From Serratia bockelmannii (GTDB lineage Bacteria > Pseudomonadota > Gammaproteobacteria > Enterobacterales > Enterobacteriaceae): 64,000 nucleotides of DNA. The translations under genes and the position numbers were made by a program. Numbering within the stretch: the first letter of the stretch is position 1; each line of letters starts with the position of its first letter. Where the stretch lies: NCBI RefSeq assembly GCF_008011855.1, contig NZ_VOUX01000033.1, positions 868,001-932,000 on the forward strand. Reading direction: 5' to 3'. The notes beneath the pieces were generated by a model. The model had not been told where the DNA came from, did not search any database, and was given only the letters and a program-made list of their open reading frames with translations. Shown here one piece after another: positions 7,217 through 15,342 of this stretch.

Positions 7217-8179
7217 ATGAATGCAAATAACCCTCTGCCGCAAGCCGTATTCACACCGGTGACGCGCCATGCCATCTTCATCGTCGCTACCCTGTCGCCC
7301 GTTCCCGCCCATCTGGCGGCGGTGCGCGCCTGGTGCGGCGACATTGCCGCCGTGGTGCGTTCGGTCGGCAAACGCGCGCCGGCAGGCAATCTCACCTGCG
7401 TCTGCGGCTTCGGCTCCGAAGCCTGGGATACGCTGTTCGGCGCGCCGCGCCCTCGCCAGCTGCATCCGTTCAGCCCGATCGGCAGCGGGGAGCGCGTCGC
7501 CGTCGCCACGCCCGGCGACATCCTGCTGCACATCCGCGCCGATGAAATGGATCTGTGTTTCGAACTGGCCTCTCAGTTGACCGCCAAGCTCGGCGACGCC
7601 GTGACGGTGATAGAAGAGGTGCACGGCTTCCGTTATTTCGATCAGCGCGCCATGATCGGCTTCGTCGACGGCACGGAGAACCCGGAGGGGCACGAAGCCT
7701 TCGACTACACGGTGATCGGCGACGAAGACGCGGCGTTCAGCGGCGGCAGCTATGTGCTGGTGCAAAAATACCTGCACGACATGCAGGGCTGGAACTCGCT
7801 CAGCGTGGAAACGCAGGAGAAGATCATCGGCCGCCATAAGCAGTCCAACATCGAGCTGGATGAAGCGGTCAAACCGTCGTCATCGCACAGTTCGCTGACC
7901 ACCATCACCGACGAGCAAGGCAACGAGGTGAAAATTCTGCGCGACAACATGCCGTTCGGCCGCCCCGGCCTGCGCGAATTCGGCACCTACTTTATCGGCT
8001 ATGCGCGCTCCCCGCAGCCGATCGAGCAAATGCTGGAAAACATGTTCATCGGCCGCCCGGCCGGCAACTACGATCGGCTGCTCGATTTCAGCCACGCGGT
8101 GACCGGCACCCTGTTCTTCGTGCCTTCCGCCCCGCTGCTGGAAGCGCTGGCCGACCGCAGCGGCGCCGAACTGCACTAA
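7217..8179 (+). CDS. DyP-type heme peroxidase (YfeX-like)
   Basis: 320 aa. The family signature GFVDGTENP is present, with distal Asp151. The proximal heme ligand is His224 in PSSSHSS, and the following ILRDNMPFGRP and FIGYARSPQPIEQML blocks are as in YfeX. There is no Tat or Sec signal, so it is cytoplasmic, unlike EfeB. The enzyme oxidises porphyrinogens and dyes with H2O2; a proposed deferrochelatase role is disputed. The first ATG (7217) gives an N-terminus several residues longer than E. coli YfeX. It is 34 bp after the bestrophin gene. Confidence 0.93.
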   Translation: MNANNPLPQAVFTPVTRHAIFIVATLSPVPAHLAAVRAWCGDIAAVVRSVGKRAPAGNLTCVCGFGSEAWDTLFGAPRPRQLHPFSPIGSGERVAVATPGDILLHIRADEMDLCFELASQLTAKLGDAVTVIEEVHGFRYFDQRAMIGFVDGTENPEGHEAFDYTVIGDEDAAFSGGSYVLVQKYLHDMQGWNSLSVETQEKIIGRHKQSNIELDEAVKPSSSHSSLTTITDEQGNEVKILRDNMPFGRPGLREFGTYFIGYARSPQPIEQMLENMFIGRPAGNYDRLLDFSHAVTGTLFFVPSAPLLEALADRSGAELH

Positions 8180-8251
8180 CGTCCCTTCGGCGGCAAAGCC
8201 TCCCCCCGCGACGTATACTGAATTAACGTTGCGTATTGAGGGGGAGGCACC

Positions 8252-9361
8252 ATGTCGCTCACATTCAAACGTTCGGAAAGGCTCTCCATCGGCACCGAAA
8301 TAGAGTTACAGCTGGTCGATGCCGAGCACTACGATCTGGCGGATCGGGCCGACCGGGTGGTCAGCGCGGTCGGCGACCGCCGGCGCGTCAAGCATGAGCT
8401 CACCCAATCGATGGTGGAGCTGAACAGCTCGGTGCACCGCGATCTCGATGAGCTGCACGCCGAGCTGCACGCCCTGACCTATACCGTCCGGCGCAGCGCG
8501 CAGCGCCTGGGCTGCGACGTCTGCGGCGGCGGCCGGCACCTGAGCAACGACTGGCGCAAGCAGGTCATCAGCGACAGCGCGCGCTACAGGCAGCTGGCCA
8601 GCCGTTTTGGCTATCTCTCCAAGCTGGCCTGCGTATTCGGCCAACACATTCACCTCGGCGTCAACGACGGGGACGAGGCGATGTACCTGTGCCATGCGCT
8701 GACGCCCTATTTTCCGCAGTTGATCGCGCTCAGCGCCTCGTCGCCGCTGTATCAGGGGGTCGACACGCGCTTTGCCAGTTCCCGCTTCAGCGCCCAGAAT
8801 TCTTTTCCCAACTACGGGTGCCTGGAACACATCTACAGCTGGCGCGAATTCAACGCTTACTACGAACGGTTGAACGCCGCCGGCGTGATTGAAAGCGTCA
8901 AGGATATTTACTGGGATGCACGGCCGAAACCGGAGCTGGGCACGGTGGAGATCCGCATCTGCGATACGCCGCTGCGCCTCGCGCACGCCGTGCTGCTGGT
9001 CGGTTACTGCCGTCTGCTGGCCGATTTTCTGTTGCAACGCCGGACGCCGATCGCGCCGGAATACGATGCCTTCACCCACTACAACAAGATCAACGCCTAT
9101 CGCAGCGGTTTCGCCGCCGAATACGTCGATCCCACGACGCTGCGCCGCCGCAGCCTGACCGCCCACATCCTGCACACCCTCGAGGCGCTGAGCGATTTCG
9201 CCGAGCGGCGGGAGGATCGGGCCGTGTTACAGGCCGTCGAGCGCCATGTCCGCCAGGGCATCAGCGATTCGGAGCATATCCGTCAGATGTTGCACAACGG
9301 CCTGCCGCAGGCTCAGGTGATCAAACGCCTGTGCGATGAGCTGTTGCAACCGGCAAGTTAA
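8252..9361 (+). CDS. ybdK: YbdK-type carboxylate-amine ligase (glutamate-cysteine ligase family 2)
   Basis: 369 aa, equal to the family length. GTEIELQLVD at the start and KHELTQSMVELNSSVH are the ATP-grasp-like GCS2 motifs. CGGGRHLSNDWRKQ, FGQHIHLGVNDGDEAMYL and GTVEIRICDTPL complete the fold. The E. coli protein shows only weak gamma-glutamylcysteine synthetase activity, and its true substrate is not known. GAGGGGGAGG precedes the ATG. Monocistronic by spacing. Confidence 0.92.
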   Translation: MSLTFKRSERLSIGTEIELQLVDAEHYDLADRADRVVSAVGDRRRVKHELTQSMVELNSSVHRDLDELHAELHALTYTVRRSAQRLGCDVCGGGRHLSNDWRKQVISDSARYRQLASRFGYLSKLACVFGQHIHLGVNDGDEAMYLCHALTPYFPQLIALSASSPLYQGVDTRFASSRFSAQNSFPNYGCLEHIYSWREFNAYYERLNAAGVIESVKDIYWDARPKPELGTVEIRICDTPLRLAHAVLLVGYCRLLADFLLQRRTPIAPEYDAFTHYNKINAYRSGFAAEYVDPTTLRRRSLTAHILHTLEALSDFAERREDRAVLQAVERHVRQGISDSEHIRQMLHNGLPQAQVIKRLCDELLQPAS

Positions 9362-9456
9362 GTTTCGGCTATCGATTCCATACGCCAAAGCCACTGTTCA
9401 TTATGTGCTCTTTCGCTACAATCGTGAGCACTGACATTCACCGTATCGAGGACACC

Positions 9457-9636
9457 ATGTACAACTTCTCCCGCTATCAGGCAAAAGAACTGGCGCTGGC
9501 TTACATGAGCGGCAAAAAACACGATCTGTCGCCGCAGGAGTTTTTGCAACAGCTGAAAAGCAGCGAACGATCGTTTGAGCACCTGCTGAAGCACGGCAGC
9601 GAAATGCCGCGTGACGTGCTGGTTAAAAGTTTCTGA
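9457..9636 (+). CDS. Small conserved-looking protein of unknown function
   Basis: 59 aa from ATG 9457 (MYNFSRYQAKELALAYMSG), preceded by GAGGACACC. Earlier in-frame codons from 9403 look non-coding. The protein is soluble, charged and probably helical, with a conserved-style LSPQEFLQQLKSSERSFEHLL segment. No function assigned. A short GC hairpin follows (9639-9660). Confidence 0.6.
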   Translation: MYNFSRYQAKELALAYMSGKKHDLSPQEFLQQLKSSERSFEHLLKHGSEMPRDVLVKSF

Positions 9637-9638
9637 AC

Positions 9639-9660
9639 GGCCGGTTGCCGGCCATTTTCC
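9639..9660 (+). terminator. Weak terminator after the 59-aa gene
   Basis: A 6-bp stem GGCCGG/CCGGCC with a 3-nt loop, then ATTTTCC. Confidence 0.45.
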
Positions 9661-9763
9661 CTCTACGCCGCCGGTGGCGAGCCTGACAGGCCCGCGCATT
9701 CCCGGCCGTTCGTCCCCTTTCCTCACGCCACCGCATTTCGTTCTCACAGGCGAATTCCCTACA

Positions 9764-9785
9764 AATTCGTATCCAAAGACGAATT
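9764..9785. promoter_or_regulatory. Palindromic operator 1 of the satD operon
   Basis: AATTCGT-N8-ACGAATT is a perfect 7-bp dyad. It lies immediately upstream of a perfect TTGACA. Confidence 0.6.
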
Positions 9786-9786
9786 A

Positions 9787-9792
9787 TTGACA
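9787..9792 (+). promoter_or_regulatory. -35 element of the satD promoter
   Basis: Consensus TTGACA between the two palindromes. The -10 is less clear (AT-rich 9810-9820). Confidence 0.5.
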
Positions 9793-9793
9793 T

Positions 9794-9813
9794 ATTCGTA
9801 TCCAGGTGCGAAT
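9794..9813. promoter_or_regulatory. Palindromic operator 2 of the satD operon
   Basis: ATTCGTA-N6-TGCGAAT is a near-perfect dyad of the same family as operator 1. The centres are 29 bp apart, about three helical turns. It covers the promoter spacer, an arrangement expected for repression. Confidence 0.6.
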
Positions 9814-9848
9814 TTATAGTCATCCCTCGGTAAGCAACGGAACACGCT

Positions 9849-10445
9849 ATGTCGACACCAATCAGCGTAATCAGCGGCGATCTGGTCGATTCTCGCCGAT
9901 CAGATACCGTCAACTACCTCAACGAGCTGCACAGCCTGCTCGATCGGCTGCAGCGCGACGGGCAGCTTCATCAGGTGGAAATCTTTCGCGGCGACGCCTT
10001 CCAGGCGCAGGCCGCCCCGGAGGACGGGCTGCTGCTGGCGGTATATATTCGCCTCGCGCTGCGGGCGATGGGCGCCGCGCACTGGGATGCGCGCGTCGCC
10101 GTCGGGCTGGGCAGCCAACGGCCCGACGCCGCGGGTTACGGCAGTGCCTTTATCAACTCCGGCAGCGCGCTGGACGCCATGGCGAAAAATTGCCGCCTGG
10201 CTCTGAAAACCGACAACGATCGGACAAACGCCATTGTCAGCGATCTGCTGCCGATGTTAGATCATGTGATTGGCCGCATGTCGCAGACCGAAGCGCGCAT
10301 CGTCCAGATGAGAATGTTCGCCGACAGCGGCGCCGCCGTGGCGGACCAGCTGCAAAAAGCCGCCTCCACGGTCTCCGCCGCACTGAAACGCGCGGCCTAC
10401 GAGGAAATCATGCGGTTTATTCACGCCATTAACAGGATCGTCTGA
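9849..10445 (+). CDS. SatD-like protein with C-terminal helix-turn-helix
   Basis: 198 aa. The N-terminal part (ISVISGDLVDSRR, EIFRGDAFQA, WDARVAVGLG, GSAFINSGSALD) matches the SatD family, which pairs with a DUF3307 membrane protein. The last 55 residues (MSQTEARIVQMRMF ... AASTVSAALKRAAYEE) resemble a sigma-region-4/LuxR-type HTH. The protein may therefore bind DNA, perhaps the two palindromes upstream. The molecular function of SatD is not established. The next gene starts 2 bp after the stop, so the two are co-translated. Confidence 0.8.
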   Translation: MSTPISVISGDLVDSRRSDTVNYLNELHSLLDRLQRDGQLHQVEIFRGDAFQAQAAPEDGLLLAVYIRLALRAMGAAHWDARVAVGLGSQRPDAAGYGSAFINSGSALDAMAKNCRLALKTDNDRTNAIVSDLLPMLDHVIGRMSQTEARIVQMRMFADSGAAVADQLQKAASTVSAALKRAAYEEIMRFIHAINRIV

Positions 10446-10447
10446 CT

Positions 10448-11221
10448 ATGGATCTGACCTATGCGCCTTTGCTGGCCTGGCTGTTGCTCGTCCATCTGCT
10501 GGCGGATTTTCCGCTGCAGCCGCTGAGTTGGGTGGAAGACAAAATCCAACATCGCGCGCGTTCGCGTTTTCTGGTATTGCACGCGTTGCTGCACGGGGTG
10601 CTGGCCGCCTGGGTGGTGGCCGGGTTCGGCCTGCTGCACGGCGGGCTTTCTTCACTTCAGGTGCTGGTCAGCCTGCTGGTCATCGCCGTCAGCCATTACC
10701 TGATCGATTTGCTGAAAGTCACCGTCATGACCCGCCTGAGCCCGGCCCGCAGTTTCCTGCTCGATCAGGGGTTGCATCTGGCGGTGATCGCCTTGCTGTG
10801 GCTGGGGCTGACGCCGAATGCCGGTGAACTGCTCGCCGCGCTGGGGCAGCAGTTGGGGCGTTGGCAAATTGGCCTGGTGCTGGTGGCCTACAGCCTGATT
10901 TATCTGCCGATGAGCCTGCTGATCGGGCAACTACTGGCGCACTGGACGCCGCAAATGCCGCCTTCGGCCAAGGCCGACAACGATTCGCTGCTGCGCGCGG
11001 GCAAACAGATTGGCTATCTGGAGAGAACGCTGATCCTGACCTTCGTGCTGCTGGGGCAAATTCCGGCGATCGGTTTTTTGCTGGCGGCCAAATCTATCTT
11101 CCGTTTCGGCGATCTGCGCCAGAGCGACGATAAGATGCGCACCGAGTATGTGCTGCTCGGCACGCTGTTTTCCTTCACGCTGACCATCATGCTCGGCCTG
11201 CTGGTCAACAAACTGCTGTAG
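10448..11221 (+). CDS. DUF3307 integral membrane protein
   Basis: 257 aa. The N-terminal LLVHLLADFPLQP and HALLHGVLAAWVV, followed by VSHYLIDLLKVTV, form the DUF3307 signature with His/Asp residues in membrane helices. About six further hydrophobic segments follow. It ends with two adjacent TAG stops. Inner membrane. Coupled to satD; the pair recurs in other bacteria. Function unknown. The acidic/His intramembrane residues are compatible with metal binding, which is speculation. Confidence 0.85.
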   Translation: MDLTYAPLLAWLLLVHLLADFPLQPLSWVEDKIQHRARSRFLVLHALLHGVLAAWVVAGFGLLHGGLSSLQVLVSLLVIAVSHYLIDLLKVTVMTRLSPARSFLLDQGLHLAVIALLWLGLTPNAGELLAALGQQLGRWQIGLVLVAYSLIYLPMSLLIGQLLAHWTPQMPPSAKADNDSLLRAGKQIGYLERTLILTFVLLGQIPAIGFLLAAKSIFRFGDLRQSDDKMRTEYVLLGTLFSFTLTIMLGLLVNKLL

Positions 11222-11228
11222 TAGTGCA

Positions 11229-11248
11229 GGGGCGAAGAATTTCGCCCC
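11229..11248. terminator. Hairpin between DUF3307 and mgtB ends
   Basis: Perfect 8-bp stem GGGGCGAA/TTCGCCCC with a GAAT loop between convergent genes. It lacks a T run, so efficiency is uncertain. Confidence 0.5.
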
Positions 11249-11269
11249 CGAAGTGAACGCCGAGGCGGC

Positions 11270-13969
11270 TTACAGCCACTCGCCGAAGCGGCGGATGTAG
11301 AAACGCTTCATCAACTGCGCGACCACGCAGTAGCTGACCAGCGTAGCGGCCAACCACGGGAAGTATTCCCACGGCAGCGGCTGCAGGCCAACCAGGGCGC
11401 CGAGCGGCGAGAACGGAATGTAGATGCCGAGCGCCATCACCAACCCGGTGGTCAGCAACACCGGCAGCGCCGCGGTGCTCTGAATGAACGGGATCTTCTG
11501 GGTGCGCAGCATATGCACCACCAGCGTTTGCGACAGCAGCCCCTCAATGAACCAGCCGGACTGGAACAGCGCCTGGTGTTCCACGCTGTTGGCGGCAAAT
11601 ACGTACCACATCAGCGCATACGTCGTGATATCGAAGATTGACGAGGTCGGCCCAATCCACAGCATAAAGCGCCCGATGTTTTTGGAGTCCCACTTGCGCG
11701 GCTTGCGCAGGAACTCTTTGTCCATCTTGTCCCACGGCAGCGACAGCTGAGAAATGTCGTACATCAGGTTTTGAATCAACAGGTGGATCGCCAGCATCGG
11801 CAGGAACGGGATGAAGGCGCTCGCCACCAGTACCGAGAACACGTTGCCGAAGTTGGAACTGGCGGTCATGTTCAGGTACTTGATGATATTGCCGAAGGTC
11901 TCGCGCCCTTTGATCACCCCCTCTTCCAGCACCATCAGGTTCTTTTCCAACAGGATGATATCCGCCGATTCCTTGGCGATGTCGGTGCCGGTGTCGACCG
12001 AAATGCCGACGTCAGCATCGCACAGCGCCGGCGCATCGTTGATGCCGTCGCCGAGGAAACCGACGGTATGGCCGTTGGCCTGCAGCATTTTCAGCACCCG
12101 CGATTTTTGCAGCGGCGTCAGCTTGGTGAAGACCGTGCGCTGTTCCACTTCGCGCGCCAGTTCTTCGTCATCCATCTGTTCAATCCGCAGCCCGGAGAGC
12201 GGCTCGCCCGGCTCCAGGCCGACATCGCGGCAAATCTTGCAGGTGATCACCGGGTTGTCGCCGGTCAGCACCTTCACCGTCACACCGTTTTCCTGCAGCG
12301 CGGCGATCGCCTGCTGCGCGCTCTCCTTCGGCGGGTCGAGGAAGGTCAGCAGCCCTTGCACCACCATGTCGCGCTCGTCGGCCACGCTTAGCGGTTCGGC
12401 CGGGCGCTGCGCATCCAACTCACGCGTCGCCAGCACCAGCACGCGGAAACCGTCTTCGTTGTACTCGCGGGCCAGCGCCTGCAACGCCGCACGGCGCGCG
12501 TCGTCCAGCTCCAGCATCTTGTCGCCTTCACGCACGTGGGTGGCGATCTCCAGCATCTCCTCCACCGCGCCCTTACAGATCAGCTGCTGCTTGCCATTCT
12601 CATCCGCCACCACGATCGACAGACGGCGGCGCACGAAATCGAACGGCAGCTCATCCACCTTGCTGAAACGCCCCAGGGCTTCAATCCCCGGTTTGCCGCG
12701 CCCGAAACGGATCACCGCCTGATCCATCAGGTTCTTCATGCCGCTCTGATGGAAGCTGTTCAGCCAGGCCAGGTGCAACACTTCGTTATCCCTGGCGCCA
12801 GTGACGTCGATGTGGTGCTCGAGAATGATGCGGTCCTGGGTCAGCGTGCCGGTCTTGTCGGTGCAGAGCACGTCCATAGCACCGAAGTTCTGAATGGCGT
12901 TCAGACGCTTCACCACCACCTTGCGACGCGACATGGCGATCGCCCCTTTCGCCAGATTGGAGCTGACGATCATCGGCAGCATTTCCGGCGTCAGGCCGAC
13001 CGCCACCGCCAGCGCGAACAGCGCCGCCTCGCTCCAGTCACCTTTGGTGAAACCGTTGATCAGCAACACCACCGGCACCATCACCAGCATGAAGCGAATC
13101 AACAGCCAGCTGACGCTGTTCACCCCGCGATCGAACGCGGTTTGCGCCCGCGAACCAACGATTGACTTGGCCAACGAGCCGAAGTAGGTGCGCCCGCCGG
13201 TCGCCACCACCACCGCCGTAGCGGTGCCGCTGGCGACATTGGTGCCCATCAGGCAGATGTTGGAGAGCTCAAGCAGCGCGTTCTCGCTGGACACTTCCCC
13301 TTCGCTCGACTTCTGCGCCACGTTGCCCATGGCATCGTATTTCTCGATCGGGATCGCTTCGCCGGTCAAAATCGCCTGGCTGATGAACAGATCGCGCGAG
13401 GCGATAAGGCGTACGTCGGCCGGCACCATATCACCGGCGGAGAGCTGGATGATATCCCCCGGCACCAGTTCGCGGATCGGCACTTCCAACGTCAGCGGAT
13501 GCGCGCTGTAGCTGCTGCGGCGCAGCACCGTGGCGGTGGTGCGCACCATCGACTTCAACGCTTCCGCCGCTTTGTTGGTGCGGTATTCCTGCCAAAAACG
13601 CAGCAGCCCGCTCAGCGTGACCATGGTCAGGATGATAATAACGCCGGTGAGTTCAGTTTCTTCACCGCTCTGGCGCGGCAGCCAATAATCGGTAAAGAAA
13701 CTGATCGCAGCCAGCACCATCAGCACGAAGATAAACGGGTTGTTGAAGGCCTTGATCAGCTGGATCAGGGCATGCGGCGCCTTGTCATGGGCGACCTGAT
13801 TGGCGCCGAACTGTTCCAGCCGCTCATCGGCGTCGTCCTGGGTCAAGCCGTTGCGGTTGCACTTCAGGTTCGCCAGCGTTTGAGCGATGCTGTTGGTCGC
13901 CTCTTGCGCAATGGCGTAGGTCACCGCGTCTTTATCACGGCGACGCGTTCTTTCATTAATCTGAGTCAT
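11270..13969 (-). CDS. mgtB: MgtB, P-type ATPase importing Mg2+
   Basis: 899 aa. Long stretches are the same as Salmonella MgtB (for example SWLLIRFMLVMVPVVLLINGF and HLLIQNLMYDISQLSLPWDK), clearly closer than to MgtA. The phosphorylated Asp371 lies in CTDKTGTLTQD. Also present are the actuator TGEAIP, the hinge GDGINDAPAL and about ten membrane helices. It imports Mg2+ down its gradient at the cost of ATP under low Mg2+. It follows mgtC by 241 bp, a gap holding two hairpins and a leader ORF. No mgtR-like small gene is found after it: only 48 bp separate it from the convergent DUF3307 gene. Confidence 0.97.
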   Translation of the reverse strand: MTQINERTRRRDKDAVTYAIAQEATNSIAQTLANLKCNRNGLTQDDADERLEQFGANQVAHDKAPHALIQLIKAFNNPFIFVLMVLAAISFFTDYWLPRQSGEETELTGVIIILTMVTLSGLLRFWQEYRTNKAAEALKSMVRTTATVLRRSSYSAHPLTLEVPIRELVPGDIIQLSAGDMVPADVRLIASRDLFISQAILTGEAIPIEKYDAMGNVAQKSSEGEVSSENALLELSNICLMGTNVASGTATAVVVATGGRTYFGSLAKSIVGSRAQTAFDRGVNSVSWLLIRFMLVMVPVVLLINGFTKGDWSEAALFALAVAVGLTPEMLPMIVSSNLAKGAIAMSRRKVVVKRLNAIQNFGAMDVLCTDKTGTLTQDRIILEHHIDVTGARDNEVLHLAWLNSFHQSGMKNLMDQAVIRFGRGKPGIEALGRFSKVDELPFDFVRRRLSIVVADENGKQQLICKGAVEEMLEIATHVREGDKMLELDDARRAALQALAREYNEDGFRVLVLATRELDAQRPAEPLSVADERDMVVQGLLTFLDPPKESAQQAIAALQENGVTVKVLTGDNPVITCKICRDVGLEPGEPLSGLRIEQMDDEELAREVEQRTVFTKLTPLQKSRVLKMLQANGHTVGFLGDGINDAPALCDADVGISVDTGTDIAKESADIILLEKNLMVLEEGVIKGRETFGNIIKYLNMTASSNFGNVFSVLVASAFIPFLPMLAIHLLIQNLMYDISQLSLPWDKMDKEFLRKPRKWDSKNIGRFMLWIGPTSSIFDITTYALMWYVFAANSVEHQALFQSGWFIEGLLSQTLVVHMLRTQKIPFIQSTAALPVLLTTGLVMALGIYIPFSPLGALVGLQPLPWEYFPWLAATLVSYCVVAQLMKRFYIRRFGEWL

Positions 13970-13992
13970 AACGCTATTCTCTTATTTTCGTT

Positions 13993-14038
13993 CTGCGCAC
14001 AGCGAAGCCCCGCCCGATAAACAGGTGACTCTGCGCAG
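13993..14038 (-). promoter_or_regulatory. Inverted repeat in the mgtB leader
   Basis: CTGCGCA and TGCGCAG arms enclose about 32 nt, 24 bp before the mgtB ATG. It could form an alternative structure after the leader ORF is translated. Confidence 0.4.
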
Positions 14039-14074
14039 CTTGGAATTTTTTATTAGCGTGACTAAATGGCGGAA

Positions 14075-14125
14075 TTACCCTGTCAGCCACGCTGGAATCA
14101 TTTTCCTTCCGGGGTCATCGTCCAT
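14075..14125 (-). CDS. Candidate Mg2+-responsive leader peptide of mgtB (16 aa)
   Basis: ATG 14125 follows AAGGAGG at a 4-nt distance, the best Shine-Dalgarno in this operon. It encodes MDDDPGRKMIPAWLTG and a stop. Runs of acidic residues followed by proline at the N-terminus are known to destabilise ribosomes at low Mg2+. E. coli and Salmonella MgtL (starting MEPDP) use this to control mgtA. The analogy is inferred from composition and position, not from sequence identity. It sits between a hairpin at 14140-14176 and one at 13993-14038, about 105 nt before mgtB. Confidence 0.6.
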   Translation of the reverse strand: MDDDPGRKMIPAWLTG

Positions 14126-14139
14126 AACGCCTCCTTAAT

Positions 14140-14176
14140 GCTCCGCGTTATTCAGGCGAGCCCGAATAACCTGAGC
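14140..14176 (-). promoter_or_regulatory. RNA hairpin upstream of the leader ORF
   Basis: On the minus strand GTTATTCGGG pairs with CCTGAATAAC (10 bp with one G-U), extended by GCTC/GAGC outside an internal loop. It lies directly before the Shine-Dalgarno of the leader peptide. It has no T run and is therefore unlikely to be a simple terminator. Confidence 0.5.
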
Positions 14177-14210
14177 ATATAATCAAGTTAATAAATATTT
14201 ATATAATTAA

Positions 14211-14909
14211 TCAGACCGGTAATTCGGACGCGACGCGCCAGCGAACGGCACTCACGCTTTTCTCCAGGCTGACGCGGCAGACAATACCCTCAATTTCTTT
14301 TTGCGCGGCCGGCGTGGCGGTAATTTCCGCGCACACTTCCAATTGCCCCGGGCTGGAGATATCGGCGCTGCGCAAGGATTGCAGCCGCAAGGCCACGCCG
14401 TTCAGCGCCTGCAGAATCAGGGTGCGCACCAGAATTTCGTCCTGCTCGCCGCAGGTCACCTGAATGCGATAGCACAGTTCCAGATCGGTTGCCTGCTGGT
14501 GCGGCTGCAGATTGATACGCTGCGCGGCTTCGCGCAGCAGGATATTGGCGCACAGGATCACCAGCGTAGCAACCACCGCATCCCAATGCTGGCCCAGGCC
14601 GCACAGGACGCCGATCCCCGCCGAACACCACAGCGTGGCGGCGGTGTTAAGGCCGCGAATGTTCAGCCCTTCACGCATGATAACGCCGGCGCCGAGGAAA
14701 CCGATACCGGATACGATCTGCGCAGCCACCCGGCCGGCGCTGGCCGGATCGGTGGACATGGAGCTGAGAATAAAGACCGCCGCACCGGTCGCCACCAGCG
14801 CATTGGTGCGCAGGCCGGCCATGCGTTGGCGCCACTGGCGCTCGGCGCCAATGACCGCGCCCAGGCACATCGCCAGCAATAAATTTAAAACGAAAGGAGT
14901 CATAGCCAT
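14211..14909 (-). CDS. mgtC: MgtC, inner-membrane virulence/Mg2+ stress protein
   Basis: 232 aa, as in Salmonella. The N-terminal half has membrane segments with the MgtC/SapB signature (CLGAVIGAERQWRQRMAGLRT, VSGIGFLGAGVIMREG, LNTAATLWCSAGIGVLCG). The C-terminal about 90 residues form a soluble ACT-like domain. In Salmonella MgtC lowers F1Fo ATP synthase activity and supports growth in low Mg2+ and in macrophages. ATG 14909 is preceded by TTAAGGGGACAGTC. It is the first gene of mgtC-mgtB, behind a PhoP-type promoter and a leader of roughly 350 nt. Confidence 0.95.
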   Translation of the reverse strand: MAMTPFVLNLLLAMCLGAVIGAERQWRQRMAGLRTNALVATGAAVFILSSMSTDPASAGRVAAQIVSGIGFLGAGVIMREGLNIRGLNTAATLWCSAGIGVLCGLGQHWDAVVATLVILCANILLREAAQRINLQPHQQATDLELCYRIQVTCGEQDEILVRTLILQALNGVALRLQSLRSADISSPGQLEVCAEITATPAAQKEIEGIVCRVSLEKSVSAVRWRVASELPV

Positions 14910-14992
14910 GACTGTCCCCTTAATTAACCGCAGGAGATAAAATCATGTGCTGTTTAGCACACGCGAAAGCGCGCTGAAAATAAATCAGCGAA

Positions 14993-15040
14993 TCAGCGTG
15001 TCGTGCCTGGAGGGAAAAGGCTGTGGCTGCAAAATACCAT
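14993..15040 (-). CDS. Candidate mgtC leader peptide 2 (15 aa, Pro-Pro)
   Basis: Encodes MVFCSHSLFPPGTTR between the promoter and mgtC. The Pro-Pro pair is an elongation pause site dependent on EF-P. Salmonella mgtCBR has a proline-containing leader ORF, MgtP, in this position. The Shine-Dalgarno is weak, so translation is uncertain. Confidence 0.35.
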   Translation of the reverse strand: MVFCSHSLFPPGTTR

Positions 15041-15177
15041 AATAACGTCCAACTCGATTCACCTGAAACCGTCAGGCATCAGGAAACGTTTATTACTCGG
15101 GTATGCACAGCTCAGAAATAACTGGAGAGGGGTGCTGCCCGCCGATAACGGCAAGCAACAAATCAGAAGAGAATTAG

Positions 15178-15219
15178 TCAGCTTGCCTTATTTGTTTTAT
15201 TACAACTACAACTGTCCAA
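15178..15219 (-). CDS. Candidate mgtC leader peptide 1 (13 aa)
   Basis: TTG 15219 follows GGTGGAG at about 7 nt and opens 13 codons reading MDSCSCNKTNKAS. It would be the first ORF of the mgtC transcript, in the place of Salmonella MgtM. There is no sequence similarity that I recognise. Confidence 0.35.
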   Translation of the reverse strand: MDSCSCNKTNKAS

Positions 15220-15270
15220 TTGAGTTTCTCCACCGAAATTTTGGCTGAGTATAGTGACGTCGGATAATGA

Positions 15271-15276
15271 AGTAAA
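15271..15276 (-). promoter_or_regulatory. -10 element of the mgtC promoter
   Basis: TTTACT on the minus strand, 11 bp downstream of the PhoP box. This is the spacing of PhoP-activated promoters that lack a -35. Confidence 0.5.
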
Positions 15277-15287
15277 GGCTAATTTAT

Positions 15288-15304
15288 TAAACGAAAAATA
15301 AACT
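15288..15304 (-). promoter_or_regulatory. PhoP box of the mgtC-mgtB operon
   Basis: AGTTTA-N5-CGTTTA on the minus strand, matching the (T/G)GTTTA-N5-(T/G)GTTTA direct repeat in spacing and in both GTTTA cores. It implies induction by low Mg2+ through PhoPQ. Confidence 0.7.
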
Positions 15305-15342
15305 GGAATACGGCGATTATATTTCGATGTCACAAATAGAAG

